This document shows positions 36,438 through 49,389 of a stretch of DNA of 64,000 bases, one piece after another. Both the position numbers and the translations under genes were made by a program. Numbering within the stretch: position 1 is the first letter of the stretch; each line of letters opens with the position of its first letter. The stretch comes from Sipunculus nudus (taxonomy: Eukaryota > Annelida > Sipuncula > Golfingiida > Sipunculidae), in NCBI GenBank assembly GCA_026874595.1, contig CM049312.1:77227429-77291428 (forward strand). The letters are read 5' to 3'. The notes beneath the pieces were generated by a model. That model saw nothing but the letters and a program-made list of their open reading frames with translations, was not told the origin of the DNA and ran no database searches.

Positions 36438-37963
36438 TTAGCTCTCTCAATTTGTAACAAGGAAAAGATAGGCCACTGGAAAGAATTAAGTGCTCACCCA
36501 CACTTGGACTGCTCATTTTAATTTTATTGGCTGGTATCATGTTAAATTGTCATTGTTTGCAATGCATCTCATATTTGATAAACATCAATGAAATCAAATG
36601 ACATACAACATTGATTGTTAATTTTAAGATATATATGCATGTATGTGTATATGTGAACAACACATTTTGGTTTATCAGAACAGGAAAGTGTCCCTGTTTG
36701 CATCGTCTTTGTTAGCAGGAATAGGAGCATGTTCAGATGTTTCTGGAGCATGTTCAGATAATAAAGACATGTCCCTAGTATTATACAATATGGATTCAGG
36801 CCGTTTTTGGTCCTAATTAATTTTATCACTGAAGGAGGTTTTCCAACTTTTATGTCTATTCAGTACCAGAGAAAACAATGTACTATATATTCAGTTATTT
36901 CAGTAAGCTTGGTGAAATAAAAATTGGGGAAAACCCAATCTATCTTTTTTTATCACTATTGTTAATAGTTTTCTGTTTTTACTGTAATGCATGGTTTCAT
37001 TCTAAATAACACCAGAATGCACAAGGAAATCGACCTGGTTTCTTTAATTGCCATCTGTTGTGTCTTAAGTATTTAATTTTGCTTCTGTCACTAGAAGTCT
37101 TGCAAGTGCTCACGAAACCAATCTGTGTTGAAAATGTATGGCTGCTTTGCCTGTGAGAGCCGTGGCATAAAAAGGTGTAGTGTGTAAAAACAATGATAGA
37201 GCTGAGAGCGACGTGCTGATCTTCAATGACAAACCGTATCTGCTGTCAACTTGAAAAGAGACGCTGTGCTTTTCGTTTCACTTGCCCTGAGGAAAATAAA
37301 ATTATACTTGGTTTTAGGATCAGAAACATTTACCATTAACTATCCTATATCAGGCATGCTTCTCATCTATGGGTCATCACAAACCTCGCATGAGACAGCA
37401 GGAAAACTTCATATAGTTTCAAGAATAAGCATGGGGACTCATTTTATTGAAGGTATAATATTTGCAGGATCAGGAATGACAGTTATTTTAGGATTCAATG
37501 CATGCCAGTTTGAAACAGAACTGGGCCTGAACAAAGAAATTTAATATGTAATATATTAGTTCCAGATGGCAAGAACATGTAACTTTAATAGGGGTGTGCA
37601 TGCTGTGCATTTTGTAAATAATTATTTTCCTGACCAAAATGCTTATGTTTCAAAGGTAGGACGAACTTGTAAACCCACAAATAAATTTATAGATTCTTCA
37701 TCTAGCTCCAGTCTGAATATTATTTTTCAAACTCCCTTAAAAATTAATAAAAATTTTAATGGTGAAGTTACCATCAAACACCCCTCCCCTGCCCTCCACT
37801 AAGAATTGATGAGATTAATATCAGTTAATTCTACTACCAGTATGATTTGTGTGAACTCACTTGATTTCACACTCATGTTTGATGGCCAGTCAACTCATCT
37901 CTGAAACTACCTTTATGACTGTACCAGTTTGCAATATACTCAGAAATGGAATATATTTTGCTT
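36437..37963. other. No gene recognised
   Basis: A 97-codon plus-strand open frame (37251-37544) has a hydrophobic, glycine-containing C-terminal half but no domain I know, and no convincing splice context. Confidence 0.35.
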
Positions 37964-38296
37964 TATTGCCTCTGCCAGGAGGGTATGTATTCATCCCTGT
38001 TTGTGTGTGTGTTTGTTCACAACATAATTAATTCACATAACCATGAACAGAACTTAATGAAATTTTCAGGGTTTTTTAGGAATACCCAAAGGAAAATTGT
38101 AATTTTGGTGTTGATCTGGCACACAACATTGTTTGAATCAAGACTGTCAGCAATGTACAGTCATAAATGTACCAGTACAGTCACAAATTAATGTACAAGT
38201 CACCTATGCACTAATGAACCTGGGAATATGGGCTGAATAAGTGCATGCAAATGCATGGCTGAGGCCTGCATTCCATAGAATGCAGATTTTAAGTCT
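37964..38296 (+). mobile_element. Helitron-like family H3, copy A
   Basis: The 5' part reads TTGCCTCTGCCAGGAGGG. The 3' part reads GGCTGAGGC, then a perfect 8-bp hairpin CTGCATTC/GAATGCAG with a 4-base loop, then attttaagt. The 5' arm GCCTCTGCC is the reverse complement of the 3' arm in copy C (ggcagaggc). Its first 120 bp match the reverse complement of copy B's outer end. Non-coding. Confidence 0.65.
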
Positions 38297-38538
38297 TGCC
38301 TCTGTCATGTCTCTTATGCAGCATACAATTATGCACCTCCAGGTCTACGTAAGCTTTATAATTCCAAAAGTAACTAGTTCACAAGGTAAATTTGTTAAAT
38401 TCAACCTAGCTGCCATAATATCATTAATCAGTGTTACATCACAAAGAGTACTAATTTATAACATGAATTAAACTTTATTGATACCAATGAAAGACTTCAT
38501 TTCATTTTATTGAAATTTTGAACTAATACAGATATTAA

Positions 38539-38890
38539 CTAGAAATATATGCCTTCTCAGGAATGCAGGCTTCCACCTTGTGGTTGCAGGTCCATATTGT
38601 GAGATCTTTTCTAAAAAGATGTTTGCAATCACTTATTCGGCCCATATATTCCCAGGTTCAGTCATGCATAAGTGACTGTACATTTGTGAATATTCTTGGA
38701 AGTCCTTTCCGAACCCTGATCATGAGGGGAATCAACACCAAAATCTAATGGATTCTTCCTTGGCCTATTTCTGAAAGGCCCTGAAAATTTCATAAGATTT
38801 CATTCATGACTGTGTGAATTATGTTGTGAACAACACACATAAAAACACATACTCAAATTAAAGCATTCCCTTCTGGCGGAGGCAATTATT
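38539..38890 (-). mobile_element. Helitron-like family H3, copy B (inverted)
   Basis: On the minus strand it starts TTGCCTCCGCCAGAAGGG and ends gcctgcattcctgagaaggc, tatattt, CTAG, T. That is a hairpin followed by CTAG and then T, as in canonical Helitron 3' ends. Copies A and B lie 5' ends outward, so the pair resembles one element with 120-bp inverted repeats. Confidence 0.7.
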
Positions 38891-39689
38891 TCATGTGCAC
38901 ATTTCACTGTGTATGGAAAATTTATGCTTTAATCAGTTTGGTGAATTCTTGGGAAAATAAGTAGACAATGATCCTCATAACGTTATCAATGACTGTTGAT
39001 GATCAGCTGCTTATAATTCAGTGGTTTTCCCATAGTCCTGTTTACTTCATCTTCCAAAGAAACAAATAATTGCAAGCAAGACCTGGAGGCTTTAGCCATA
39101 CTATTGAAAACCTATATTATATAACCGGTTGACCTGCAAAAAGCAGATTATTTTTACAGATTGTTTTATTAAATGGTTATTAAGTCTGCATAACAATGAT
39201 AATATTCTCCTCAGCTAAGTAAATCCAGCTGATCGCTCTTTATACGCTGTTAAAACCGCCATTATGGTTGATTATCTCACTCTCAGTTTCCCATAAATTC
39301 TGATTTTAATGTCCTGTAGCAGATATAATCAAAATTAATGTGGTGATTACAAGCAACAGCAGCTACAATTTGTCCATTCTGTGGATATGCTGTTATTATT
39401 GATTGACATAAATCATACTTTCTTTTGTTTAATCAGAACACAAGAGATGGAAAAGTTCTTTCTTTTATGCCCTCTTTGTCTCGGGAACACTATATTAAAA
39501 TTTTTAGTGTTCATGCTGGATCCATTTGTCCACTGAGACATTAAGTAGATCTTTTATTTCCTCTCTGTACTATTTCTGTGGAAATTATATACTATCTACC
39601 CAATTTGAGATCTGCATTTGAATGTAGTATTAGCTAGGATCAATCTTATTTCTTCTGTATTTTAAAGTTGATAATTATAAGTAATGATA

Positions 39690-39850
39690 TTTTTTATCTA
39701 TTCTCTTTTTCTTCTCTTCTTTTGTGATTTAGAGAAAAGATAATGAAATATCTCTTTTTCCCTCTCTTCTTTTGTACTTTAGAGATAAAGTGATGATATA
39801 TCTCTCCTTCTTCATTTCTATTGTACTTCAGAGATGTAAAAAATGATGAC
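39690..39850. repeat. Pyrimidine-rich tandem triplet, unit about 60 bp
   Basis: ctcttcttttgt-att-agaga-aaa-tgatga-atatctctttttc recurs three times. Confidence 0.6.
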
Positions 39851-40457
39851 CTGTTATGATGATCTCTTTGAATATAATTTTCCCTGTTATAGAAATGAAG
39901 TTATTAGTTTATTATAGCTTTATTCTGCTCTTTAAGTTCACATGTTAATGGTGAAAGATAATTCTTTTCTGTCTTTCTTATATGATGAGTTTTTTGTATT
40001 TGGCACTTCTTTATGTTTGAGATATCATTCATGTTGGGTAACCACTGAATTACGTTTCCCCCTCCATGGGAGACCTGTTCTTTTCAGTGCTGCGCATTGT
40101 CTGTCATTGTCAGTCACTGCAGTCATCTGTAGGATATCTTGTGAACGTATAACTTAATTTTGAAGGGCTGCATATTTTTAACCAAAAAATTATAAACACG
40201 GAATGTTTCTACCAAAATATCAGAGGTGTTTGAAAAAAACCCATAAGCTTTACCTTGATCTTCAAGGTCAGATCTGTGGATTTATATATTTTCCAAAGCG
40301 CCTAAATTTTCTATTAGTGAATATAAGTGAATAAGAGTTCCAAGATCATTTTGTATTTTTTAGACTGAGAGACATTGTAATAAGTTTTCATTTGTATTTG
40401 TGATCATTTAAGATATTTAAGATAAATTTAATATGTTACTTCTTTATTTGCTTGTAG

Positions 40458-40531
40458 ATATTGCCCATCCATCGAGTCAAAAGTGTTACGTTTTCCAGAG
40501 AAGAATCACCGAATATGGCTTGAACCTGAAG
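40458..40531 (+). CDS. MTO1: MTO1 (MnmG/GidA family) internal exon, partial gene
   Basis: MTO1 is the FAD-binding mitochondrial partner of GTPBP3. Together they install the 5-taurinomethyl (bacterial: carboxymethylaminomethyl) group on wobble U34 of certain mitochondrial tRNAs. The exon follows a pyrimidine-rich tract ending cttgtAG and is followed by GTCTGT. Its 74 bp are open in one frame: the first base finishes a codon (AG|A would give the expected Arg), then come [16 protein letters not shown] and HRIWLEPE, and the last G starts the conserved Gly codon. The pattern R-YCPSIE-K--RF----h---LEPEG is a signature block in the middle of MnmG/MTO1 proteins, near the end of the FAD-binding region. 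The other two frames contain stops. Intron phases are 2 on the left and 1 on the right. Neighbouring exons were not recognised, so both introns appear long. The donor GTCTGT is weaker than consensus. Confidence 0.9.
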
Positions 40532-40699
40532 GTCTGTACATTATCCTTCCTTAAAAGTACATAGACATTTGCAATAATATATGGGTACTATCTCAGGCCA
40601 ATATTTCACTTTGGCTTTACACACAAGTTGCCAAGTAAAATCATCCTTTAATTCCTTATATTAAATTAATATCCAATATTTGAGAAAAAATTAGATTCT

Positions 40700-40850
40700 T
40701 GGGGATCTAATGCATGAATTTGAGGCACAGTGACCAAACTTGCAGCTTTGATGCACCTTATGAAGGGCTAGGTCAAGTTCGAATATGAATGACCTTGATG
40801 CAGAGGTAATCTTGGTGGGTGACATTGACCCATCTCAGATTTCTTACAGG
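40700..40850. repeat. Fragment of a gaccttga-type repeat inside the MTO1 intron
   Basis: ctaggtcaagttcgaatatgaatgaccttgatgcagaggt has the AGGTCA/TGACCT phrasing of the repeat cores at 8.5 and 52.6 kb. It lies about 200 bp downstream of the MTO1 exon. Confidence 0.35.
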
Positions 40851-42362
40851 TTTTACAACTTTTTTTCCACAACAGACGGGGGACATACTAGATCTGTTTC
40901 ACTGATCAATTTTTCCTTTCTTGGTCTTGAAATACCAGCAATGATACACAGTGTCCCAAGGAGTCATTGTTTAGATTTTCCAATGAATCCTGAGAAATTT
41001 AACATTATTTCTTTAAAGGGCAGCACCATTTAATAGAAACTACTCCAGTTAGCCTGGCCCAGGTGGACTCCATCCACCAGGGAACATTTCAGCTGCTTCA
41101 TTGAAATCCACAAACTAAGCAGAAGTCCCACAGACCTTTATCCATCAACACAAGTATGGATAATATGTCATTGATAATTAGTGTTTTATACGTTAATGTC
41201 CCTTTGATTTCAGGTTCACTTTTTTACTGGGTTTGGGTGATTCCTCGATGTAGATACATATGTATGTATATAGTGCTGGCTGTCATCACATCCTTATGTT
41301 GTATTCTTCTCTGTTCTAACTGTATGGATCATTCATATATAATTTGGTGATAACTGTTAATTACCACCCATCCACAGAGATCAGATATACATGATTTATA
41401 AATCAGTTGGATGTGCTTCTAGTTATCTTGGACTTTATATAATTTAAAATATCATGTTATGTAGGCCTTAATTGGGTCATAGAAAACCTTCAGATACTAG
41501 ATTAAGTTCACTAAAGATGTCAAATATCCTTGTCATTTGATTTTACTGGAGGAGCAACATTTCTACCTTTACAGGTGGAATTTAAACTTTAGAGTTTCGT
41601 AGTTACATTAGCCATTGATGTGTTTTACAATAATTACTCATAAAATGTACACTTCCTAATTTAACTGTTACTTATGTGAAAAAGTCCCTAACCAGAATTA
41701 ACCAAACAAAACAGAATTTAGCTTACAAATGCGAACAAAAAAATTGTCTTATACAACATCATAGGAACAATAAAATGTTTCTGATTTGGAAGGTCAGACA
41801 ATATTCTTGTCATCTCAGACAAATTTTATTTTGGTTGATTCTGTGACATGCTATAGATAGCTCCCATGATAACCTTACACAGACATCAGATCATGTATTA
41901 TTTACAATTAACCATTAACTCCCCAAATGAAATTAGGCCGTGCCATGTTCAGACGAAGGTTACAGACATGACGCAGGACAACCTCCTTCCTTTTTCATTA
42001 CCTGCCCTTTATGTTTGATTTTTATCCCACAAAGACACCGAGATCAACCGCAGAGGCTCTGAAAACTTCCGTTAAACAGATAAAACCTCATACAATGTAC
42101 CACAATGGTCTCAATCCCGTAGTTTTGGCTCGTCCTTGAAGGACAAAAATACTTCAGGGAGCTATATCTGTGCTCACTGCGATATAATACCCAGTTAAGT
42201 TAATTGCAGGTTATACCACAATGGGATATCATCTGCATTGGTTGTGTATTGAGTTTTATTTTCTGTTAACTGTTCTCTGACATATAACATTTATACTACT
42301 GCACTAATATCCTTCTATATAGTTTACAACAGAAGACAATAACAAAGTATTTTATTTGCAAA
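40851..42362. other. Probable intron sequence, nothing recognised
   Basis: No exon-like segment matching the next part of MTO1 was found. A small hairpin GGTGGActccaTCCACC lies near 41061. Confidence 0.4.
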
Positions 42363-42366
42363 TTAA

Positions 42367-44127
42367 AGGGGCCCACTCATCTAACTGACCCTTATAAACT
42401 CAAGGTAATCCTTGTAGCTTTTATAAAAGTAGGCCAGAAAACATGGATATCACTACGTACACAGGCTGCTTGTTTTGTTTATGTCAATATGTTTATTATA
42501 TATGTTGGGGCCCGATAAAATAATCAAAACAAGGTTTACATGTTTTTCCTGTTAGTCAACATTGTTGTGTTTACAAACATGTTGTTGATAAACAAGTTCA
42601 TACATCCTTCATGATGGCCTTATAAGGACTTTTTACTACCAAAATTACCCTTAGATCATTTATATATACACAGTAAGCCAGAAATCACATACATTCTTTT
42701 TTAAAGGTATGTGAATTGGCATCTGTAAGGTCAGCATTAATGACAATGAAGTAACTTAAAGTTTTCCCTCTTAATTGACCTGAAAGACTTCATAAAGCCT
42801 CTGAGGGGCAGACTTTGTGATACAGAAAATACTGATTTGTTATGTTTGCTAATCCTAAATAAGTCTACCATAAGGTACTTTTGTATAACACCAGATTTGA
42901 CAATATTAATTTTATAAAAACATAATCTACCAAATTTTATTACCAAAATCTTTTCATGGAAAAATTATGAAGAAAATTAATTTATGAAAAAAAAAATGTT
43001 CTAAAATGTTTCCTAAATGGCGCGTTGTTCTAAACCCATATGCCGGCTGACAAACATGCATGTTTGATAGAAGATTGTTCCAACATCTACGCATCTGTTG
43101 TCGGGAACTAAATATAACTAATGTAAGGCAACAATTTTATGTCATAAATAATATTACGTATGCAACTTATGTAAACCACCTTGGAAACCAGTGTCCTTGG
43201 CCCTGTAAGTTCTGCCATTACCGCCAGAGGCAGCAGGCCATGACAGAGATTAAGAATTTTACAGACTCGTTGTTTGACTGTGCGGAGAGTGAAGTCAAGA
43301 GGAAGGAGATACAACGTTTTCATTATTCAATCTCGAGTGTGTATTAACACCTCAGCTTTGGACAGTTATAGGCCTCCTACCAGGCTCATGCATACAAATT
43401 TTATATGAGCTCTTAAATTGAGACTAAAATATAGGAGTATATAGAAATTTTCAGCAAAAATATAGAAAATAAACATGAGTTTTCATGGTATACACAGTAA
43501 ATTTACAACTGACCATCTATTCCCCCAGCATCTACTGAAGGTCATGTTTATTTGCTAGATAGCTGTACTTGTATAACTGCTATACTTACATGGATAGTTC
43601 TAGATAGAAGCTGAATGTTTTCAGTAATGATAGGCTTACCTGAAAATAATAACAACAATTATTCAAGCTGCCCATTCAGCTACCTTTTGAAAAAGAATTT
43701 ATGTGATTTCTTGCTTCTTCTGTGTATATATTAATTATCTTAGGGCAATGCTGGTTATTAAAAGTTCTTATAATGCCTCTGTGAAGGATGAATGAACAAA
43801 TTTATCAACAACTTGTTTGTAAACAAAGCAATGTTAACAAACGGGAAAGCATGTAATCTAAGGTGGTAGCTAGGTTGCTCATATGCAGAGGTAGAAAGGT
43901 CACTTGTTGCAAAACACCATTTTCAAAGCTCTTGCTATCTGACTTGCTGCTAGATGCCTTTGTTGAATTTGTTTTGCCTATTTTTCTGGGCCCTCAACCC
44001 TTTAATGTAAACACAAAAGAAGCAGCCAATGTGTGGTGATATCCATGTTTTCTGGCTTATTTTCATAGAAATTCCAAGGGATAACCTTAATTTTAACAAT
44101 AAAGGTCAGATAGGTGATTGGGCCCCT
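42367..44127. mobile_element. TTAA-flanked TIR transposon family P1, copy 2
   Basis: The left end TTAA|AGGGGCCCACTCATCTAACT and the inverted right end (ggtcagataggtgattgggcccct|TTCA) give TIRs of about 26 bp with few mismatches. The left flank is TTAA; the right flank TTCA may be one mutation away. It shares both outer regions with copy 1 at 33108-34807. The centre differs and contains the GC-richer segment at 43060-43347. No recognisable transposase. Confidence 0.8.
43060..43347 (+). other. Unassigned open frame inside P1 copy 2
   Basis: 95 codons are open, with a GC-richer core at 43170-43330 whose peptide includes CPWPCKFCHYRQRQQAMTE. A consensus donor word GTAAGT (after ttggccct) and an acceptor-like ttttacag lie within it, so it may instead be two exon edges. 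It is absent from P1 copy 1, so it is either the older interior of the element or captured sequence. No domain recognised. Confidence 0.2.
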
Positions 44128-44131
44128 TTCA

Positions 44132-46557
44132 GTAATAACAGTTATATTGGAAACAAGACTATGCTGCAGTGAAAAAATACAGGGAAATATAGGCGATTAT
44201 AGTCTATAAATACTGAAAAATTTGGGAAATAACAGGACAAAACTTTATCATAATAAAATATAGGAAATACTGCAGTCTGTGGCAACCTTGCAGTTAAACA
44301 TCACCTTAAGCACTAATGACTGAGCTCTAGGGAATAAATGGTGCCAGGCAGAGAATCAGGCGTTGTTCTCTGTATTATATAAGCATTATATTTTATCCCA
44401 ATCCCAGAAATTTTAGGTCAAAAAGAGGGGGATTGTCCCCTGCACTCTTCTTAATCCACCCTTGCTGGCAAGTGACCATTTTCTTGTTTGTTATTAAGAT
44501 CATACACAGAGGCAGAAATATTTTTCAGTTCTTAAATGAACCGAACAAAGACTGTTTCATGTAGGTTTCATTGCAGTAATCAAGTTTCAGAATTAAGAGA
44601 AAACAGGAAATATAATCATGGCAATCCATTAAAGATCTAGCTCTCTCTCTTACATCATGAGGGTAAGTCAGAAAGAGGATTGAGTCACAAAAGTGTTCAT
44701 TTTCTTGTGATTCAAAAGTCTGGATTAATAGTTTCTTTGAGTAATGTTTAAAATAATATAATTCCATCCTGTCAATCAGTCATATAGAGAGATGTGGTCA
44801 GCAGCATCATCAGCAGATCAACATCAGATTAACTTTTTAGCTAGAAATATCATCAGACTTGATTTCACAAATAAATATTGTATGTATCAGGGGTAGGACG
44901 TAGCATATAGCTGACATGTTGGTTAAGGCATTGGACAGCAGAGCTGCAGGAAGATTATCATTTCGTCAGTGCCTCAATGGCACGTTTAATCTGGTTAGAA
45001 AATCCCAAAAAACTTGCTCTAATATCTTAATGACAGGTTATTTCTTCTGGATTAATCCAGGTGTACATAAAAACCTGAAATCAAGAAAGTTTTATTAAAA
45101 CTTATCATTCTTATCATGTTGATACCTTATTTCATCCTCATTCAATAGAGAGTGCCACCAACAGGTCATAAAACCTTAATTTTCTTTAATAAAATATAAA
45201 ATAAAATAATTGTTTATGTATCTTGTATGGTACAGATCTATAAAGTAGGACTGACAATGTAATAGGAACAATATGACCTTCACCCATCCTTACTTGTGTA
45301 GTTAATTAAGATATTCCAGTTCACCGCACATAGTGGATGATGATGCCACCATCAGTGGTTAATTCATGTCATTAAGGATGATCTTTGTCAGACCATCATC
45401 ACACCTGACAGCCTATACAGCTCTCAGTGCTTCCTCAGTGCTTAGATTAAGAGTGATAATGCAGGGACAGATGCTATTAGTGCAGCTCGTGTAAAGGCTC
45501 ACTGAACACACCACTCGGTGACAGAGCTTACTGTGTGCCTGAGTGCATGTAGTACATGATGCCATATGACACTGCCTGAAGAGGTGTTTCATGAGGATTC
45601 CACTTTTCCCATCCTTCAATCAAAAAATGAATATTGTTTCAGTAATATTAGAAGAAAGCACTTATAGGATGCTTATGCCTTTATGTACATCCAAATATTA
45701 CCCAAAAATATAATAAGTTTTTCTTAATCAATAGCCCACCATTCAAAATATTTCACTGAAATTCTTTAAAAACATTTGACAATATTGACAAACTTGATGT
45801 GTAAGTAGTCATACGACTGCCTGATCATGTTCAACCCAAGGACCAGCAGTATATGTTTGGGCTTAACAATAACAACCATTCCTAATTTTGACAGACTTTC
45901 AGCCATTGGGTGACTAAAAACTAAAGCTTTGTTGTTCTGTTTTATCTGTGGGAGAAATCCTATTCTCCCCCCCCCCCCCCCCAGCCTTCCCATGCTCCTT
46001 CAGTATAACCTGGTCAGTTGCTGGTTACAAATGCTGGCCCTAATAGTTATTAACAGAGCAGTCTTCCAGTGGACAAAAGGATTGCCCTCTGGCAATATAT
46101 AATGCATATAATGCTTTGAAATAAAGAAATATGATGGTAATCCACATGAATTAAAAAATTTAAAACATTTTGACAAAATTGCTCACATACACACCAACCA
46201 GCCAATGAACTTAGGGGAGAACATAATACCTTCCTTTAATAGAGGTTTGATGATACAATTTGAAGCCAGAAAGCACTCTTTGCTGGTTAAAGACAGATTG
46301 ACTTATTCAGATAGTCTAGCTTCAATTTATCTGGCCACAGATAGGATATCACATAACATTTATAAACGCTGTGTCTCTGAAAACCCTGGTTCATATCCTG
46401 TTTAACAACCATTAAGGGAAATTGGAAAGTCCCATCGGACCCTCAGAGGTGTGGCTTTAATGGCAGAACAGCAGAATTATATATATAACTTTTGCATTAT
46501 TTTAATAAACAAACAAAATCTAGTAAATGTTCCAATGACAATTCATTCTTTATACAG
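44132..46557. other. No gene recognised
   Basis: Only short open frames. A C17 run lies near 45966-45982. 45330-45620 is somewhat GC-richer without a supported exon. Confidence 0.4.
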
Positions 46558-46962
46558 TGACCTCAGCCAGGAGAGTAGGCGTTCATTCCTGTTCATGTGT
46601 ACATGTTTGTGTTTTTGTTCACAAAATAATTCATTCAATAATTAGGGAAATCCCATGGAATTTTCAGGGCTATGGGCTACTGAAGAATTGATTAAATTTT
46701 GGTGTAGATCAAGCTCATGATCAGGCTCCATGAAAAACTTCATGGGATTATTCACTAATGTCAATTTGCATAAGCGGGATTAAACATGTGAACATGGGTC
46801 GAAAAAGTGAATGCAAGCACTTGTAGGCGAACACATGCACTGATGATTGTTTGGAATATTGGCCAATAGTTGAATGAAAACACAGGTTGTGGAGTACCCC
46901 ACATTAAAGACCATCCACATGGCAGAGGCCTGCATTCCTGATAATGCATATTTCTATAGTTA
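46558..46962 (+). mobile_element. Helitron-like family H3, copy C
   Basis: It begins gacctcagccaggaga and shares tcattcctgtt, tgtttgtgtttttgttcacaa and attttcagggc with copy A. It ends with the arm GGCAGAGGC, a TGCATT...AATGCA hairpin, tatttCTATAGTT (CTAG with an inserted or mutated base pair), consistent with a decayed Helitron terminus. Confidence 0.65.
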
Positions 46963-47891
46963 CTTGTGTTATCTCTTTAAAAATATAGAAAGTGATAATT
47001 TCAGGCGATAGTACTCTTCATGAAAAAGTGTAAAATATAACATTAATTTGTCAGCAGTTGTGCTGATATTAGCTTTATTGGATCATAATATCAGCTGGAA
47101 CAATTTACAATGAAAGTGCCGTTTCTCATGATATCCCATTAAAAAGCTGTAAAGTCAAATTAATTGCTTTCAGTCCTCCTGATAATAGTGGGATTATGGA
47201 TAATCTTGATTCCTCAGGTGCTGGATTACAGGTATCTCTTATCAGCAGTTGACAGTACAAACTTTAATGCTTTGTGCTGGATAACCATTTACATAAATTA
47301 GTTTTACGAGATGCCGGAGAGCTTGAGAACCAAAGGCTAACACCAGAAAAACTACATACTCAGCTCTGAGTAATTGCATACTCCTCTATAAACAATGTCA
47401 AGGCAATGAACTTTTTAGGCCATATTCAAGGTCTTGATCGGATTCTTATAAGATATTCATAGAATTGTGGAATTGAATTTCAAATTTGCATTGATTCTGC
47501 AGACAGACAAACAGGATTGCTTAAAACCACAAATAACCTGGTAATATAATTGTTTCCTGGCAAGATTATAAAAAAAAGTACATTGGGAAGCTAGAATTGT
47601 TGGAAGCACAAACATCAATACTCATTTTGTGAGACAAGACTCTATTGTAACATGATGTTTTCTAATCTTTATAATGTTTTGTGGCTGCTAATGATACTGT
47701 ATTGAATTCATGATACCAATGAGCTGTCTTTGGATAATTGTGCTTTTGAATGATTACCTGATAAGCTGAACTGATCATATGTTACAGACTCCTGTTTCAA
47801 TATCAACTTCTTCCCAGGGTTAGCTGAAATTGGACTTTTATGAAGAGGCATTGTGTCCTTGGTGTTACTGTGATATAGATGGTCTCCTCCA
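46963..47891. other. No gene recognised
   Basis: AT-rich, without repeats or exon-like segments that I could support. Confidence 0.4.
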
Positions 47892-47895
47892 TTAA

Positions 47896-48045
47896 TGGGG
47901 CCTATTCTGCTATCTGTATAAAAAAAAGACAATTCGTGGAAGCTTTCATTAAAATAAGTAAAAAATGCTGGTCAATCGATTCACAGGTTGTTTTGTTTAT
48001 ATCCTCATTTGTAACATGTGGGGGGTCAGTAAGTGACCACTTGTC
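47896..48045. mobile_element. P1 transposon, left end only (copy 3)
   Basis: TTAA followed by tggggcctattctgctatctg, then gttgttttgtttatat and taacatgtgggg about 90 bp further, parallels the left ends of P1 copies 1 and 2. No matching right end was found. Confidence 0.6.
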
Positions 48046-48994
48046 ATAACCAAATACGTCCAGCTTATAGACGTTTGGCGGCAAATCAGGTGGACCAGGG
48101 TTTTGCAAATGACAAAAATTGTGTTGCTTCATATGAACTCGCAACCAACATCTTCCACATGTGCACATACTGTGGTTGCATTTTGTTCATGAGGGTTTCA
48201 AAATTCACAATATGTATGAAGTTTAATTATCACAAAAATAAAACTGTTGTCAATTAGAGGCCCATCATGGAAGGCAAGTCAAAAGATAAATGATTGATAT
48301 TTAACACAAATGATAAGATCTTGTGTGTTAAAAAATTACTATTATAAAAGATATCAGATCTTTAAAATTATCTGTCATTAATGAACAATTATTTCTATTA
48401 TTCCATTAGTAATCATAAACAAGAAGTCACATCAATTCGACAAAATTAAGGTAGGTTAATATGGCTGGCTTTAACTAACAGATTGTGAAATGTTGATGTG
48501 ACTCTATAATTCTGTGCTTCAAGATAATCACTTCAAACATTAATAACCTGGTATATTAAAACTTGTAGTATTATCAGTACATCATCTGTTCATTTATTAG
48601 CCGTGAGTACATGAGTCTGTAGGCATTATAATGGGTTGGTAAGCCTAACTTGATGCAAGCCATACTGAGGAATGCATAGCTGTGGTCTTCAGTCATGTTG
48701 CATTTACACAAAAGAACACATGTAAACATACCCAAAACTGAAATTCTGTCTTGATGGTAATGAGTCATTTCCTGAATCGCATACAATTTGGCTGCTGTCC
48801 AGTAACCAATGATCATGTGGTAAAAAATTCAAAGAACATGCAGAGGGATTAAACAATATATGCTGAGTTAAATAGAATTTTTCTAGCTTGTGGTAGGTGT
48901 TGTTAGAAGGTATTTTGGTTTCTGTATTTCTGTTTATTTTTTTAATGTAAATCTACTGACTTAATAAAGTTGAGACCAGCTGGTGGAAAGTCTG

Positions 48995-49330
48995 GGTTTA
49001 GTTGACCTTAAAATTTGTCTGTCTGTCTGTCCTTTATCAGGGCACAAATGCTACGTGATGGGCCCTAGAAGTTCAAACTTCACATGCTGAAAAATTCCTA
49101 AAAAATATAGGTCCTCTGTTGATATTAGGTCAGTGTGACATAAAGCTAATTTTAATTGTAGTGGTATTATAAATATGTTTATCAGGAAAGTGAATTGAAA
49201 ATGTATATCTGACCTATGTGAGTTTGAAAATCAAAGAGTTTTCAGGAAGTGGAATTTTAATTTCCTGATCATGGAATCAATGTCAGAATTGGGGTCACCC
49301 AAAACATGAAATTTAAAAAAAATTTGGAAA
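48995..49330 (+). mobile_element. Truncated relative of the 52-kb Helentron-like element
   Basis: gtctgtctgtctgtcc, agggcacaaatgctacgtg-tgggccctag-a and attaggtcagtgtgac follow the same order as 52310-52480 (gtctgtccgtcc, agggcacaaatcgtaaccgtaggggctag, attaggtcactgcgacc). No ends. Confidence 0.6.
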
Positions 49331-49389
49331 GCAGCCTACCTTTTTCTGTTGCAGCACTATATCAAGTCAGATGCCAACCAGAATCAGTG

